Shown: piece after piece, positions 1 to 10,198 of the stretch
Numbering within the stretch: the stretch's first letter is position 1
How the letters are laid out: every line of letters starts with the position of its first letter
From: an uncultured Polaribacter sp.
GTDB taxonomy: Bacteria; Bacteroidota; Bacteroidia; Flavobacteriales; Flavobacteriaceae
DNA length: 64,000 nt
Assembly (NCBI RefSeq): GCF_947503875.1
Contig: NZ_CANNFH010000004.1
Coordinates: 360,050-424,049 of the forward strand
Direction: 5' to 3'
Made by a program: the position numbers and the translations under genes
Notes under the pieces: model-generated
What the model was told of the DNA's origin: nothing
What the model saw: only the letters and a program-made list of their open reading frames with translations
The model's database searches: none

Positions 1-3000
1 CATTATCTTCATCCACAGCTCTAATTTGTGTTAAATTATCTCGTAAAGAAATGTCTCCTCTTAAATTTATATCACCTTTTAAGGTGGTTTTTTTACCTGT
101 AAAACGGGTGTTTACTTTAACATCTTTAAAAACATAACCTAAACCAAAAATATATTCGGTTCCTTTAATATCGGTTAAAGTACTATTATTAAAGTTCATG
201 GTTAATGTTCTATCACTTATAACCTCTCCTCTAAAAGAAAAGGAATTTTTCATTTTAAGATCTACTTTAATTAATGGTGAGAATTCGTCTACTAGAGTAG
301 CAGAGGCTACTAATAATTCTGCCTCATAATTTCCAGAAGGATTTGTGGTATCAAAAGGATTTGCAGCGTCAAATTGTAAATTATTGGTAAAACTGGCAAC
401 TGTGTAAGAAGAGTTGTAACCATGAGAAACCACAAATGTACTAAAGTTCTTTTTAAAGAAATCTAGTTTCATTAAACCATTGTATCTCAAATTCCAATTA
501 GGTAAAGGGATATTTCTGAACAAGCCTTTGTTTACTTTTTCTGGATTTGTACCAGAGTAAGCTGCTATAAATGCTGGTAAAAGTACTTGCTGACTGGTTT
601 CTCCAAAGCCTTCTATTGGTGCTCCTGTTTCTGCTGCTAATCTATTGGCAATAGTACCTCTGTAAGCTCTCATGGTTTCAAATAAGGCGTCACCATTTTT
701 AAAAGCAGTACCAATCATGTTATGGCTTGTGCTAAAGTTACCATTCTCAAAAGCAGGTGCACTAAAATCTAAAGCACCATTTTCTGTGCCATTTACAACC
801 ACATCTAGTTGTTGCGATAAATCTCTTGTTCTTATATTATTACCTCTAACGTCTATATTTAAATCTTTAAAAGGTTTAACTGTAAAGTTGTAATCTATCT
901 TGCTAAAGCTTGTACGACTGTAGGTTTTGTTAAAATATTCTTGAGTAGGATCATTAGAATTTGGATCTCTAGGTGCTATTAACCAACCATTTTCTAACGC
1001 TTTATTTCTAATATCTACTTGACTACCAAAGGCAAAGGCGGTTGGTGCACCACCTAAGAAACCAACATTTTGATCGTAACCAGGTAAAAACTGACCGTTA
1101 TTTTCTGTATAACTAATTTTACCTTGTTTCACAGAAGTAACTACACCATAAATACCTTTTAATATTTGTTTTCCTACAGGTAGTTTTTTCTTTTTATTTA
1201 TTCTTCCTGGGGCAGGAGGTAAGCCATTTTTTGATTTATTTTTATTATTTTTTCTTTGCCTTTTGGTCATTAATAATTTTTCAAAACCTAAGCCTTTGTA
1301 AAATTTACTTAATGTAAATGTGGTATTTAAGTTATGCGTATTTGCATTTTGAATTACGTTACCTACTAAATTTACGTAAGATACTGCATTACCATCATTA
1401 TCAGCGATACTACTTTGTGCGGCTGCTTGCCAATCAAAATCTGCAGTGTAGGCATAATCTGCTTTTATCCAACTTAAAAAAGGGATTTTATCTATGGGTA
1501 ATTTATATGTCCCATTTAATTTTTGATGATATAAATTGGCTCTACCTGTGTTAAAGAAATCATCAAAAATTTGAATTTCTTCATCAGTACCAAACGTATC
1601 AAAAAGAGAACTATTGGTAGCATTAAAGTTTAGTTGAAGTGATTTGGTTAAATCAAAACCAATGGTATAATCCCAGTCAAATAAAAATCTACGTTGTATT
1701 AATTCTGGTTGTGGAGACAAGCCTGGTACTAAATTTCTAGATTGTTGCTCTGTATAATTTCTATTAATTCTGGAGTTTATAGCAACTGTATTTGGTACTG
1801 GATTAAAGTTAAAATCTTTTATGAGTTTTAAATATTTGTTGCTTAAAAGAGCTACATTTTTAAAAGGCTCAATAGATTTTCCTTCAAAGTTATAATTGTA
1901 AGTAGCACCAGCTGTAACATTTTGATTTATAAATTTCTGAATGTTATAATCTCTATGAAATTCTTCATTTTGCGCATAAGAGACGGTTATATTTTCAACA
2001 TCATAAAATGCTGGTTTTCTAGTTGAATTGGGGTTTCTATTCTTTTTTACATTGATAAAACTAATACTGGTTCTTTTGGTATAATCTCTAGAAAATTCAC
2101 TATTGGGGTTTTGGTCTATAGCTTCTGCCAAAGTAACATCTTGAAATTGAGGATCAAATTTTGGATCTATAAACTTTTCTCCAATACTATAACTCATAGG
2201 CAATTGTATGCCCCATTTTTCTGGTGTTAAAACTTTACCTAATTGCACAGTTGTGGCAACATCATATTGCTTTGTTTCGTCTAAACTACGTTGGTTTACT
2301 CTGTCTTCTACATTACCAAAACCTATGGTAGATATGCTACCTGCTAAAGAAACATTGGCTACATCTGCTATGTTAGCATCTGCATTTAAAACAGCTGCCC
2401 AACCACCTTCGTTATCAAAGTCGGCAGAACGTAATTCGTTAAACCAAACTTCACCACTTTTAGGTGTTAAAGAGGTATTTTTTAAACCTAACATAATAGT
2501 TCTTAATTCTGCCAAAGTTGGGTTACCTTTCACACTTATTTTGTAAGGGAAATCTGCAGATTGTTGGGTAGAAGTATAAAGCTGATTTATAGGAGCTACT
2601 GTTGCACCTAACGCATCTCTCTCTAATTTTACCAATCCAAAGGTTTCTAAAAAGGCGTCTAAATTATTTGCTTCTGGCCAAATATCTAATGCAGAACCAC
2701 CATTACCAGAAGGTGTAAGTGGTAATTCTATCTCATAAAAGTTTTCGTTTAAATCTGTACCAAGTCTTATTATTGCAGAAAAATCGCCACTATTAATACC
2801 AATTTCTTGTTCATTGTCTTGTAAGTGCATAAACATTTTTAAACGTTTAAAACGTCTTAAATCTACACTTATGTTCTTGTAAATTGCTCTAACTTGGTTT
2901 GGTTCTAGTCTGTTTACATTTAATGTTACAGATTGTTCATTTTGCAGTTGTACAGTTGTAGTTCCTTGTAAACGTTCACGCTCAATTCCTGGTGGTTGTA

Positions 3001-6000
3001 TGTAACTGCCTTCATTTTGCTCTATACTTACTACACCTACTTCAAAATCGTTTAGTTCGTCTTGGGTAAGATCTCTATCTGGGTTTACTGCTGGGTCTAG
3101 AGTTCTTACATAACGTCTCCAATCTCCTCGTACCAAATCTAATTCACCAAAACGAATAACTACAGGCATTCTAAAGTTAGTTAAAAACATTCTCATAAAG
3201 CGAATGCTATTAAAGTCTGTAATTCCATTTACAGGAGTTCCACTTCTTATAGGAACTCTAAATTGGTACCATTTACTTACTTGTGTAGTTCCGTTTTCTA
3301 GAGTAACATTAGTTGTTTTTTCATCTACAATAAAACCTAGCCCTTTTCTTAAAGACGCCTTATCTAAAGAAATTTTATATTCATAGTAACTCTCTACCGT
3401 GTTCATGGTTTGGTCTCTATTGATATCTTCTACATCCGGAAAGTTTGTAGATGAAGTAGGAAAAGGTTCTCCACCTTGGTTTAAAGTAGGTGAATTACCT
3501 TGTGTGTTATTAAAATCTTTATATCTTGTTATTAGTGATGCATCTATAGCGTCTAAATTACTCCCTCTAAAAAACTGAAAGTTATCTGCAGCAGGATCAT
3601 CTAAGGTAGCATATCTTCCAATTCCAGGGAGGTTTCTTTCTTCTTCATCTGTTAAACCATCAAAACCAATATCTTGATTTGTTCTGGCGGCATCTTCCTC
3701 GTTAAAAGCATAAATAATTGAGGGATTTCTAGGAACATCTCCCCAAATGGTACTATTTACATTGTTTCCTGCTGCTTTTAAACCATCTTCTGGCAAACCG
3801 TTTTCGTACATTTTACGGTTATCTTTTAAAACATCTTCAGAAATATTACCCAAATTTATATACAAATCTCCTACTTGGTTTATTGGGTTTTCAGGGTTAA
3901 TCCCGTTTGGTAAACCTTCTTCGTTAGTTATAGAATAATTTTCATAAGGATCCATAATCCAGAATTGCATATATTCTACATTGGCTTGGTCAAAATTATT
4001 AGTATTTAAAGGTCTTGTAATACCACCCCATCTTGTTTCTGGGTTTTGTAATGTTACTTTTCCTTCTTGTATGGTTGCATCAGGATCAAAATTGTAAGAA
4101 CCTCTTTCTTGTGGAAAATAAGCTAAATCTAATGTTCTTATTAATGCGTTTTGTGTAAGATCTAGTTGTAAATTCGGAAATAATTCGCCAAAATTAATTT
4201 GTCTTGTTTCAGCTCTAGAAAGTTCGTCTGCATCTACACTTTGTGGTGTTTCTCCTATTCCATAGAAAATTTGATCTATGGTATACCACGCTAACTTTGC
4301 TCTTTTGTAGTTATACGATAAATCGTCTCGCTCTCCGTTTAAATTAGGAAAAAATCTTGGAGTACTGGCTTCATACCAATCTAAAGGAGATAACAAACTT
4401 ATTGGAATTTGCGAAGCCTCAAAATCATCTATATAAGAAGTTGCAGCACCAGCAACATCAATACCACTTGGTGTACCAGGAATTAAATAGGCCATATCTG
4501 CTCTAACAGAAATATTAGAGGGTGCATCTGTATCTACAAAAGGCAATAGATTTGCGGCTTTGGTAAGTAAAGGAACCTCTGTAGAAAAATCAAAATTAAA
4601 ACCTAACATGGTGTTGTTAATTGGGTCTGCACCAAAATTAACCTTAGGTGTTAATGGTCTTTCTTCCACATTTAAAAAAGTAGCGCCTACTAAAAAATTA
4701 TCAGAAAATTTATGTTCTACTTCTACACCAAAAAAGGTTTTTCTTTGTTGATTAAAAACAGCATTATTTTCTGTAGAAACACTAATAGGAACGCCAGATG
4801 CTTGTAAACCAGGATCTATTATTTGTACTCTACCTGCTAAATAATCTACTACATAATCTACACCTTCTACCAATTGTCTTCCGCCAGCAGAAACTCTAAC
4901 AGAACCTCTTGGTACGTTAAAAGCGCCAATTGGTATACCACCAGAATTTTCTGATTTAAAGTATCCTTTTAAGAAGTATTTGTCTTTATTTTGAAAATTG
5001 TTTTTAATGTTTATTTTAGTGTTTAAATAGAGTTCTTTAAACAAAAATGCTTCATCTGCTGGTGCAGTAAGCTCATTGGCTAAATCGTTACCAAAAGGTT
5101 CTGGCGTTGGAAAAAATATAAATCCGTTTTCAGAATTTACAGTAATACCTTCTACATAATCAAAGAAACCATCTGGTTCTCTGGCCTGACTTTGATCTAG
5201 TTGATCTAAATTTAAAACTTGTAATAAGGGTTGGTTGGTAAGACCTGGAGTTTGTGCATTTTGTAGCACGTTAGAAGGAATCCCTGTTTGATCATCTCTA
5301 TATTGTATTTCGAATCTAAAACCGTCTTGTGTTAGTGGAAACGCGCCTAAGGCATACACGTTTTTCATCATTAAACGCCAAGTAGGAAAAGATTCGTTTT
5401 CTCCTGTTGCTGGGTTTTCTCTAAAAGTTTGTAAAATTTCACTTCGTAATAATTTAACCGCTAAATTTTTTGGTGCTTGTATACCATCATTAGAAAATTC
5501 ACCAACTTTAAAAGAGTTTTTTGTACTACCTGCTACTGTTCCTGCAACTGTATATTCATAAGCAACAGCTAAAACATCACCATCATTTAACCTCCTGTTT
5601 AAGGAGATAAAACCTAACTGAGAGTTTAGTCTATATTCATTTTCTTCTAATTTTCTTGCATTCTCTAAAATAGAATAATTAGTACCATTTTGCATCATAA
5701 ATGAAGCTAAAGTACCATCTATAGTAGATACATCTCTAATACCACCATCTTCTGTAAGTAATGTAGATATGTTGTTAGATTCGTTGGCTGGTAAATTTCT
5801 ACCAGCAATATTTGGCGGACTTGTAGGTTGAATATTACCTGCTTGATCTACTAAAAAAGCATTGTTTGTTTCTCCAATATCTGCAAAGGCAACAATACTT
5901 CTAAAATCTTCTGTGCTTGCGTTTCTATTGGTAATCCAAACTTCTATTCGTGTTATGTTTACAGGACTACTAATTAGCGGGTAATTTTTAAGAGCGTTGG

Positions 6001-6949
6001 CATAATTATCTACAAAAAATTGAGATAAGAAAAAGTGCCTATCATTATCATAATCGGTAGTTCTTAGTTCAAAAGGTTGTATAGATGCACCACCTTCTGC
6101 AACCACTGTTTGACTTTCTGAGTTTTGTTGTGAGAATACTGTGGTAATATTTGTGTTCCCAAATTTTAAATCTGCTTTTACCCCAAAAAGACTTTGTGCA
6201 CCCGTAATTAAAGAGTTTTTAATGGGCATAGAAACGTTACCAGCTTCTAAACCTTGTATAATATCATCTTCTGTTGGAGTAAAGCCAACTTTTACTAAAT
6301 TCTGAAAATCGAAAGAAGCTTGTGTATCGTAATTTGCTGTAAATTCTAAACGCTCACCTACTTTTGCTCTAACACTAGCGTTTATTTGTTGATCAAAGTC
6401 AAAATTAAAGTTACTTCTGTTTTCTTCAGAAATTTGTGGGTTTTCTGTATTTTGATAAATAAAACCTAGTTTTACGTTTAAGTTACCTGTTGGTGTTACT
6501 TTTACTTCTGTACCACCAAATATAGTTTCAAAAAATTTAGAGTTTACGTAATATGTAGGTAGTAAATCTTTTTGCGCATCTTTGGCTCCTTTTTTCTTGC
6601 TATTTGTTGCGCCTACCTTTTCTTTGTAATATTGTAACATATCGCGTTTTAAACGATATTTTTCGTATTCTCTTGGTGTTAAATATATGGGTGTTCTTGT
6701 CCAGTAATTTCCAACTTTTTCTACAATTACATAACGATTTAGGGTTTTATCGAAAATAATTTCTTTTTCGGCTAAATCGTCTAAAAATAAACCACCTTTT
6801 TGGGTGTTTTTAAAATTGTAACGTAATTTAATAGAATCTTTTTTTACACCTGTAGAATCTTGTTCTTTAGTGTTTTGTGCATAGGAAACTAAATTTACTG
6901 AGAAAGTAATTACTAAAAATAAGAAGGTGTTTTTAAATAAAGTACTCAA
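1..6949 (-). CDS. sprA: SprA, type IX secretion outer-membrane translocon (3' end outside window)
   Basis: SprA (Sov in Porphyromonas) is the giant outer-membrane channel of the Bacteroidota type IX secretion system and is needed for gliding and protein export. Reading the minus strand from a TTG gives a signal peptide (MSTLFKNTFLFLVITFSV...SYAQ) and about 2316 codons to the window edge. Spot checks near the start, at about 3450 and at the window edge lie in one frame. I recognise the family from segments such as KYRLKRDML, FFETIFGGTEVKV and ITGAQSLFGVKADLKFG in the N-terminal 250 residues, and from the length (about 2400 aa in the family), so little of the C-terminus is missing. The only ATG nearby stops after two codons, so TTG at 6949 is the probable start. 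The gene begins 4 bp after the ruvA stop, suggesting coupled expression. Confidence 0.93.
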   Translation of the reverse strand, partial: MSTLFKNTFLFLVITFSVNLVSYAQNTKEQDSTGVKKDSIKLRYNFKNTQKGGLFLDDLAEKEIIFDKTLNRYVIVEKVGNYWTRTPIYLTPREYEKYRLKRDMLQYYKEKVGATNSKKKGAKDAQKDLLPTYYVNSKFFETIFGGTEVKVTPTGNLNVKLGFIYQNTENPQISEENRSNFNFDFDQQINASVRAKVGERLEFTANYDTQASFDFQNLVKVGFTPTEDDIIQGLEAGNVSMPIKNSLITGAQSLFGVKADLKFGNTNITTVFSQQNSESQTVVAEGGASIQPFELRTTDYDNDRHFFLSQFFVDNYANALKNYPLISSPVNITRIEVWITNRNASTEDFRSIVAFADIGETNNAFLVDQAGNIQPTSPPNIAGRNLPANESNNISTLLTEDGGIRDVSTIDGTLASFMMQNGTNYSILENARKLEENEYRLNSQLGFISLNRRLNDGDVLAVAYEYTVAGTVAGSTKNSFKVGEFSNDGIQAPKNLAVKLLRSEILQTFRENPATGENESFPTWRLMMKNVYALGAFPLTQDGFRFEIQYRDDQTGIPSNVLQNAQTPGLTNQPLLQVLNLDQLDQSQAREPDGFFDYVEGITVNSENGFIFFPTPEPFGNDLANELTAPADEAFLFKELYLNTKINIKNNFQNKDKYFLKGYFKSENSGGIPIGAFNVPRGSVRVSAGGRQLVEGVDYVVDYLAGRVQIIDPGLQASGVPISVSTENNAVFNQQRKTFFGVEVEHKFSDNFLVGATFLNVEERPLTPKVNFGADPINNTMLGFNFDFSTEVPLLTKAANLLPFVDTDAPSNISVRADMAYLIPGTPSGIDVAGAATSYIDDFEASQIPISLLSPLDWYEASTPRFFPNLNGERDDLSYNYKRAKLAWYTIDQIFYGIGETPQSVDADELSRAETRQINFGELFPNLQLDLTQNALIRTLDLAYFPQERGSYNFDPDATIQEGKVTLQNPETRWGGITRPLNTNNFDQANVEYMQFWIMDPYENYSITNEEGLPNGINPENPINQVGDLYINLGNISEDVLKDNRKMYENGLPEDGLKAAGNNVNSTIWGDVPRNPSIIYAFNEEDAARTNQDIGFDGLTDEEERNLPGIGRYATLDDPAADNFQFFRGSNLDAIDASLITRYKDFNNTQGNSPTLNQGGEPFPTSSTNFPDVEDINRDQTMNTVESYYEYKISLDKASLRKGLGFIVDEKTTNVTLENGTTQVSKWYQFRVPIRSGTPVNGITDFNSIRFMRMFLTNFRMPVVIRFGELDLVRGDWRRYVRTLDPAVNPDRDLTQDELNDFEVGVVSIEQNEGSYIQPPGIERERLQGTTTVQLQNEQSVTLNVNRLEPNQVRAIYKNISVDLRRFKRLKMFMHLQDNEQEIGINSGDFSAIIRLGTDLNENFYEIELPLTPSGNGGSALDIWPEANNLDAFLETFGLVKLERDALGATVAPINQLYTSTQQSADFPYKISVKGNPTLAELRTIMLGLKNTSLTPKSGEVWFNELRSADFDNEGGWAAVLNADANIADVANVSLAGSISTIGFGNVEDRVNQRSLDETKQYDVATTVQLGKVLTPEKWGIQLPMSYSIGEKFIDPKFDPQFQDVTLAEAIDQNPNSEFSRDYTKRTSISFINVKKNRNPNSTRKPAFYDVENITVSYAQNEEFHRDYNIQKFINQNVTAGATYNYNFEGKSIEPFKNVALLSNKYLKLIKDFNFNPVPNTVAINSRINRNYTEQQSRNLVPGLSPQPELIQRRFLFDWDYTIGFDLTKSLQLNFNATNSSLFDTFGTDEEIQIFDDFFNTGRANLYHQKLNGTYKLPIDKIPFLSWIKADYAYTADFDWQAAAQSSIADNDGNAVSYVNLVGNVIQNANTHNLNTTFTLSKFYKGLGFEKLLMTKRQRKNNKNKSKNGLPPAPGRINKKKKLPVGKQILKGIYGVVTSVKQGKISYTENNGQFLPGYDQNVGFLGGAPTAFAFGSQVDIRNKALENGWLIAPRDPNSNDPTQEYFNKTYSRTSFSKIDYNFTVKPFKDLNIDVRGNNIRTRDLSQQLDVVVNGTENGALDFSAPAFENGNFSTSHNMIGTAFKNGDALFETMRAYRGTIANRLAAETGAPIEGFGETSQQVLLPAFIAAYSGTNPEKVNKGLFRNIPLPNWNLRYNGLMKLDFFKKNFSTFVVSHGYNSSYTVASFTNNLQFDAANPFDTTNPSGNYEAELLVASATLVDEFSPLIKVDLKMKNSFSFRGEVISDRTLTMNFNNSTLTDIKGTEYIFGLGYVFKDVKVNTRFTGKKTTLKGDINLRGDISLRDNLTQIRAVDEDN

Positions 6950-6953
6950 AGCA

Positions 6954-7535
6954 TTAAAGGCTTTTTAAAGCTAATTTTATAATTTGTTCTACAGAAGCTT
7001 CTGCATTTTCGTTTAAAATAGAAGTAATAATTTTGTCAGACTGTTTTCTATTAAAACCTAAAACTTCTAAAGCAGATAACGCTTCATCTTTATTTGTATT
7101 GCTTGTAACGGCAGAAATTTCGTCTATATTAAACGTTTTAAGTATCTTATCTTTTAAATCTACAATTACCCTTTGTGCGGTTTTGGCGCCTATACCTTTT
7201 ACAGATTGTATTAAAGCCACGTTTTCAGACGCTATTGCATTTTGTATTTCTTCAGATGTCATAGAAGAGCACATGGTTCTTGCAATACTTGGTCCTACTC
7301 CAGAAACAGAAATTAATAACTTAAAAACTTCTCTTTCTGTTTTGTTGATAAATCCAAAAAGTGTGTGCGCATCTTCTCTAATAGACAAATGCGTGTATAA
7401 AACAACGTTTTCATCTGCGGGTAAACTAGAAAAGGTATTTAAAGAAATATGCAGTAAATAGCCAACTCCATTGCAATCTACTACAACTTCTGTAGGGCTT
7501 TTTTCTACTAATCTTCCTCTTACTTGTGTAATCAT
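6954..7535 (-). CDS. ruvA: Holliday junction branch migration protein RuvA
   Basis: RuvA binds four-way Holliday junctions and loads the RuvB helicase during recombination and repair. The 193 aa match the family length. The N-terminal OB-fold domain covers about residues 1-62 (MITQVRGRLVEKSP, VGYLLHIS). Two helix-hairpin-helix motifs follow, LISVSGVGPSIA near 75-86 and VKGIGAKTAQRVI near 110-122. The C-terminal domain III, which contacts RuvB, ends in LALKSL. The gene sits 86 bp downstream of maeB and 4 bp upstream of sprA on the same strand. A sequence resembling a -7 element (AACCTTTG) lies in the maeB-ruvA gap, so ruvA-sprA may also be transcribed separately. Confidence 0.97.
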   Translation of the reverse strand: MITQVRGRLVEKSPTEVVVDCNGVGYLLHISLNTFSSLPADENVVLYTHLSIREDAHTLFGFINKTEREVFKLLISVSGVGPSIARTMCSSMTSEEIQNAIASENVALIQSVKGIGAKTAQRVIVDLKDKILKTFNIDEISAVTSNTNKDEALSALEVLGFNRKQSDKIITSILNENAEASVEQIIKLALKSL

Positions 7536-7621
7536 AAGCTTTTTTCAGGCTTCTAAAGTAACTATTTTTTTATTGTAGGGCAAAGGTTTTGTTTTTTGAT
7601 AAAATTTTGCCCTTAAAATTC

Positions 7622-9913
7622 TTAGTTGTTACTTTTTTCTGCTCTTTTTTCTTTTTGCTGTGCATCTACAGCAGCTAAAGCGGCCATATTTACCATTTCG
7701 TCTACACTAGCACCTAATTGTAAAATATGTACAGGTTTATCAAATCCTAAAATTACAGGTCCAATAGATTCTGCACCTTGTACTTCTTTTAGCAATTTAT
7801 AGGTAATGTTTGCCGATTCTAAATTTGGAAAAATAAGTACGTTTACTTTTTTACCATTTAGTTTAGAAAACGGAAATTCTTTGGCTAACAATTCTGGATT
7901 TAAAGCAAAATCTGCTTGTATTTCACCATCAATTACAACATCTGGAAAATTACGATGAATAAAAGAAACGGCCTCTCTAATTTTCTTAGAAGATTCTGCA
8001 TTTGAAGAGCCAAAGTTAGAAAAGGATAACATGGCAATATTTGGTTTCATACCAAACATACTTGCAAAATTACCAGTCATTTGTGCAATTTTAGCCAAAT
8101 CTTTAGCAGAAGGATTCTCATTAATTGTAGTATCTGCCAAAAATAAAGGGCCTTGTTTGGTTAACATTAAATTACAGGCTGCAATTCTAGAAACATCTTT
8201 ACTTTTTTCTACCAACTCTAACATTGGTTTTACTACAGAACGATAAGGTCTAGAATATCCTGTAATTAAAGCATCTGCTTCACCAGTATTTACCATCATT
8301 GCAGCAAAATAATTACGTTCTCGCATTAATTTTTTAGCTTCAGAAAAAGTACGCCCTTTTCTTTGTCTTTTTTGCCAATAAGCTTCTCCAAAACGATTTC
8401 TTCTTTCTGTTTCTTCGTCTGTTTTTGGATCTATAATTGCTACATTACCCGTAAAACCAATTTCTTCTTTTAATTCTTGAATTACATCTTTTCTTCCCAA
8501 TAAAATTGGTAAAGCTATTTTTTCTTCAAAAACTCTTTGTGCGGCTTTTAAAACATCTATTTGATCTGCTTCAGCAAAAACCACTTTTTTTAAGTTACTT
8601 TTTGCTCTGTTGTGTAATAATCTAACTTCTTTATTACCAGAACCAGAACGTTCCATTAACTCTTCTCTGTAGCGATTCCAATCTTCTATTGGTTCTAAGG
8701 CTACACCAGAATCCATGGCTGCTTTGGCAATAGCTGGTGGTATTTCGTAAATTAATCTAGGGTCAAAAGGTTTTGGTATAATGTATTCTTTACCAAAGGT
8801 TAAGCTTACTTCGTCATACACAATATTTACTTGTTCTGGCACAGATTTTTTAGCTAAATCTGCCAAGGCATGTACTGCTGCCATTTTCATTTCTTCGTTA
8901 ATTTTAGTTGCTCTAACATCTAAAGCACCTCTAAAAATAAACGGAAAACCTAGTACATTATTTACCTGGTTTGGATTGTCTGACCTACCTGTAGCCATAA
9001 TAATGTCTTCTCTTGTTGCTATGGCTAAATCGTACTCTATTTCTGGCACTGGGTTTGCCATTGCAAATACAATAGGGTTTGCTGCCATAGATAGTAACAT
9101 GTTTGGTGTAACCACATCTGGCATAGAAAGACCAATAAAAACATCGGCATCTTTCATGGCGCTTTCTAAAGTATCTAAATCTCTATCTGTAGCAAACTCT
9201 GCTTTTTGCGAAGTTAAATTTCCTCTGTCTTTTCTTATAACACCTTTACTATCGCACATTACCACATTTTCTCGTTTTACACCTAATTTTAGGTATAATC
9301 TTGTACAAGAAATTGCTGCTGCACCTGCACCACTTACTACTATTTTTACTTTAGAAATATCTTTTTTAGAAATTTCTACGGCATTTTTTAACGCGGCAGC
9401 AGATATAATTGCAGTTCCATGCTGATCATCATGCATTACAGGAATATCCAATTCCTCTTTTAACCTATTCTCTATTTCAAAAGCTTCAGGAGCTTTAATA
9501 TCTTCTAAATTAATACCACCAAAAGTTGGCGCAATTGCTTTTACAGTTTCTATAAATTTTTCTGTATCTGCAGCATCTACTTCAATATCAAAAACATCTA
9601 TATCTGCAAATATTTTAAAAAGTAAACCTTTCCCTTCCATAACAGGTTTAGAGGCATCTGGGCCAATATTACCCAAACCTAAAACAGCAGTTCCGTTAGA
9701 AATTACTGCGACTAAATTACCTTTAGCTGTGTATTTATAAGCGTTGTTTTTGTCTTTTTCTATTTCTAAACAAGGCTCTGCAACCCCAGGTGAATACGCC
9801 AAAGCTAAATCGTGCTGAGTAGCATATTTTTTTGTAGGAATCACTGCAATTTTTCCTGGTTTTGGTTTTGCATGATATACTAAAGCTTCGTGTCTTTTTC
9901 TAGAATCGCTCAT
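7622..9913 (-). CDS. maeB: NADP-dependent malic enzyme, MaeB type
   Basis: The enzyme oxidatively decarboxylates malate to pyruvate with NADP, supplying NADPH and pyruvate. At 763 aa it has the MaeB architecture: an N-terminal malic domain (SPGVAEPC at 41-48, EDIKAPE at 137-143, HDDQHGTA at 161-168), an NAD(P)-binding domain (SGAGAAA at 194-200), and a C-terminal phosphotransacetylase-like domain from about residue 430. In this family the C-terminal domain is thought to sense acetyl-CoA rather than catalyse. A -7 element lies 29 bp upstream of the ATG. It is the first gene of the minus-strand run maeB-ruvA-sprA. Confidence 0.96.
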   Translation of the reverse strand: MSDSRKRHEALVYHAKPKPGKIAVIPTKKYATQHDLALAYSPGVAEPCLEIEKDKNNAYKYTAKGNLVAVISNGTAVLGLGNIGPDASKPVMEGKGLLFKIFADIDVFDIEVDAADTEKFIETVKAIAPTFGGINLEDIKAPEAFEIENRLKEELDIPVMHDDQHGTAIISAAALKNAVEISKKDISKVKIVVSGAGAAAISCTRLYLKLGVKRENVVMCDSKGVIRKDRGNLTSQKAEFATDRDLDTLESAMKDADVFIGLSMPDVVTPNMLLSMAANPIVFAMANPVPEIEYDLAIATREDIIMATGRSDNPNQVNNVLGFPFIFRGALDVRATKINEEMKMAAVHALADLAKKSVPEQVNIVYDEVSLTFGKEYIIPKPFDPRLIYEIPPAIAKAAMDSGVALEPIEDWNRYREELMERSGSGNKEVRLLHNRAKSNLKKVVFAEADQIDVLKAAQRVFEEKIALPILLGRKDVIQELKEEIGFTGNVAIIDPKTDEETERRNRFGEAYWQKRQRKGRTFSEAKKLMRERNYFAAMMVNTGEADALITGYSRPYRSVVKPMLELVEKSKDVSRIAACNLMLTKQGPLFLADTTINENPSAKDLAKIAQMTGNFASMFGMKPNIAMLSFSNFGSSNAESSKKIREAVSFIHRNFPDVVIDGEIQADFALNPELLAKEFPFSKLNGKKVNVLIFPNLESANITYKLLKEVQGAESIGPVILGFDKPVHILQLGASVDEMVNMAALAAVDAQQKEKRAEKSNN

Positions 9914-9942
9914 AAGAATATTTTCTATTAAATTATTGCCTA

Positions 9943-9950
9943 CAAAGATA
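9943..9950 (-). promoter_or_regulatory. -7 promoter element of maeB
   Basis: Minus-strand TATCTTTG matches the Bacteroidota consensus TAnnTTTG and lies 29 bp upstream of the maeB ATG. I found no clear -33 TTTG at the usual spacing. Confidence 0.6.
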
Positions 9951-10167
9951 GGATTTTCAATAGAAGAGTAAAGAATGATAACAATTCTTTTTAGTTATCT
10001 TTTTGCGACTAAAAAATTAAGTAATACTTTTAAAACTATGTTGGTTGATTGGTGAAAATAAGATACGCTTAGCATATAAAAGAAGCTTGTTTACTTGTAT
10101 TTCTTCTAAATAAGAGTGGTTAAATTTGGTTTAACATTTTTTAAACTTTTTTTTTAAACAGAAACTT

Positions 10168-10175
10168 TATGTTTG
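10168..10175 (+). promoter_or_regulatory. -7 promoter element of the DUF5686 gene
   Basis: TATGTTTG matches TAnnTTTG and is 23 bp upstream of the ATG at 10199. The rest of the 285-bp divergent spacer from 9914 is AT-rich, with no other feature I can support. Confidence 0.5.
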
Positions 10176-10198
10176 CCTTTATTAAATAAATGTGCTAA

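Noticed and set aside
2208..2546. A 112-codon plus-strand frame opposite sprA, with several smaller ones nearby
   Set aside because: The minus strand codes continuously for SprA through this region; these frames have no recognisable protein content.
7033..7461. A 142-codon plus-strand frame opposite ruvA
   Set aside because: Antisense shadow of ruvA.
8781..9425. A 214-codon plus-strand frame opposite maeB
   Set aside because: It is antisense to a well-supported gene and shows no domain or signal features; a codon-bias shadow.
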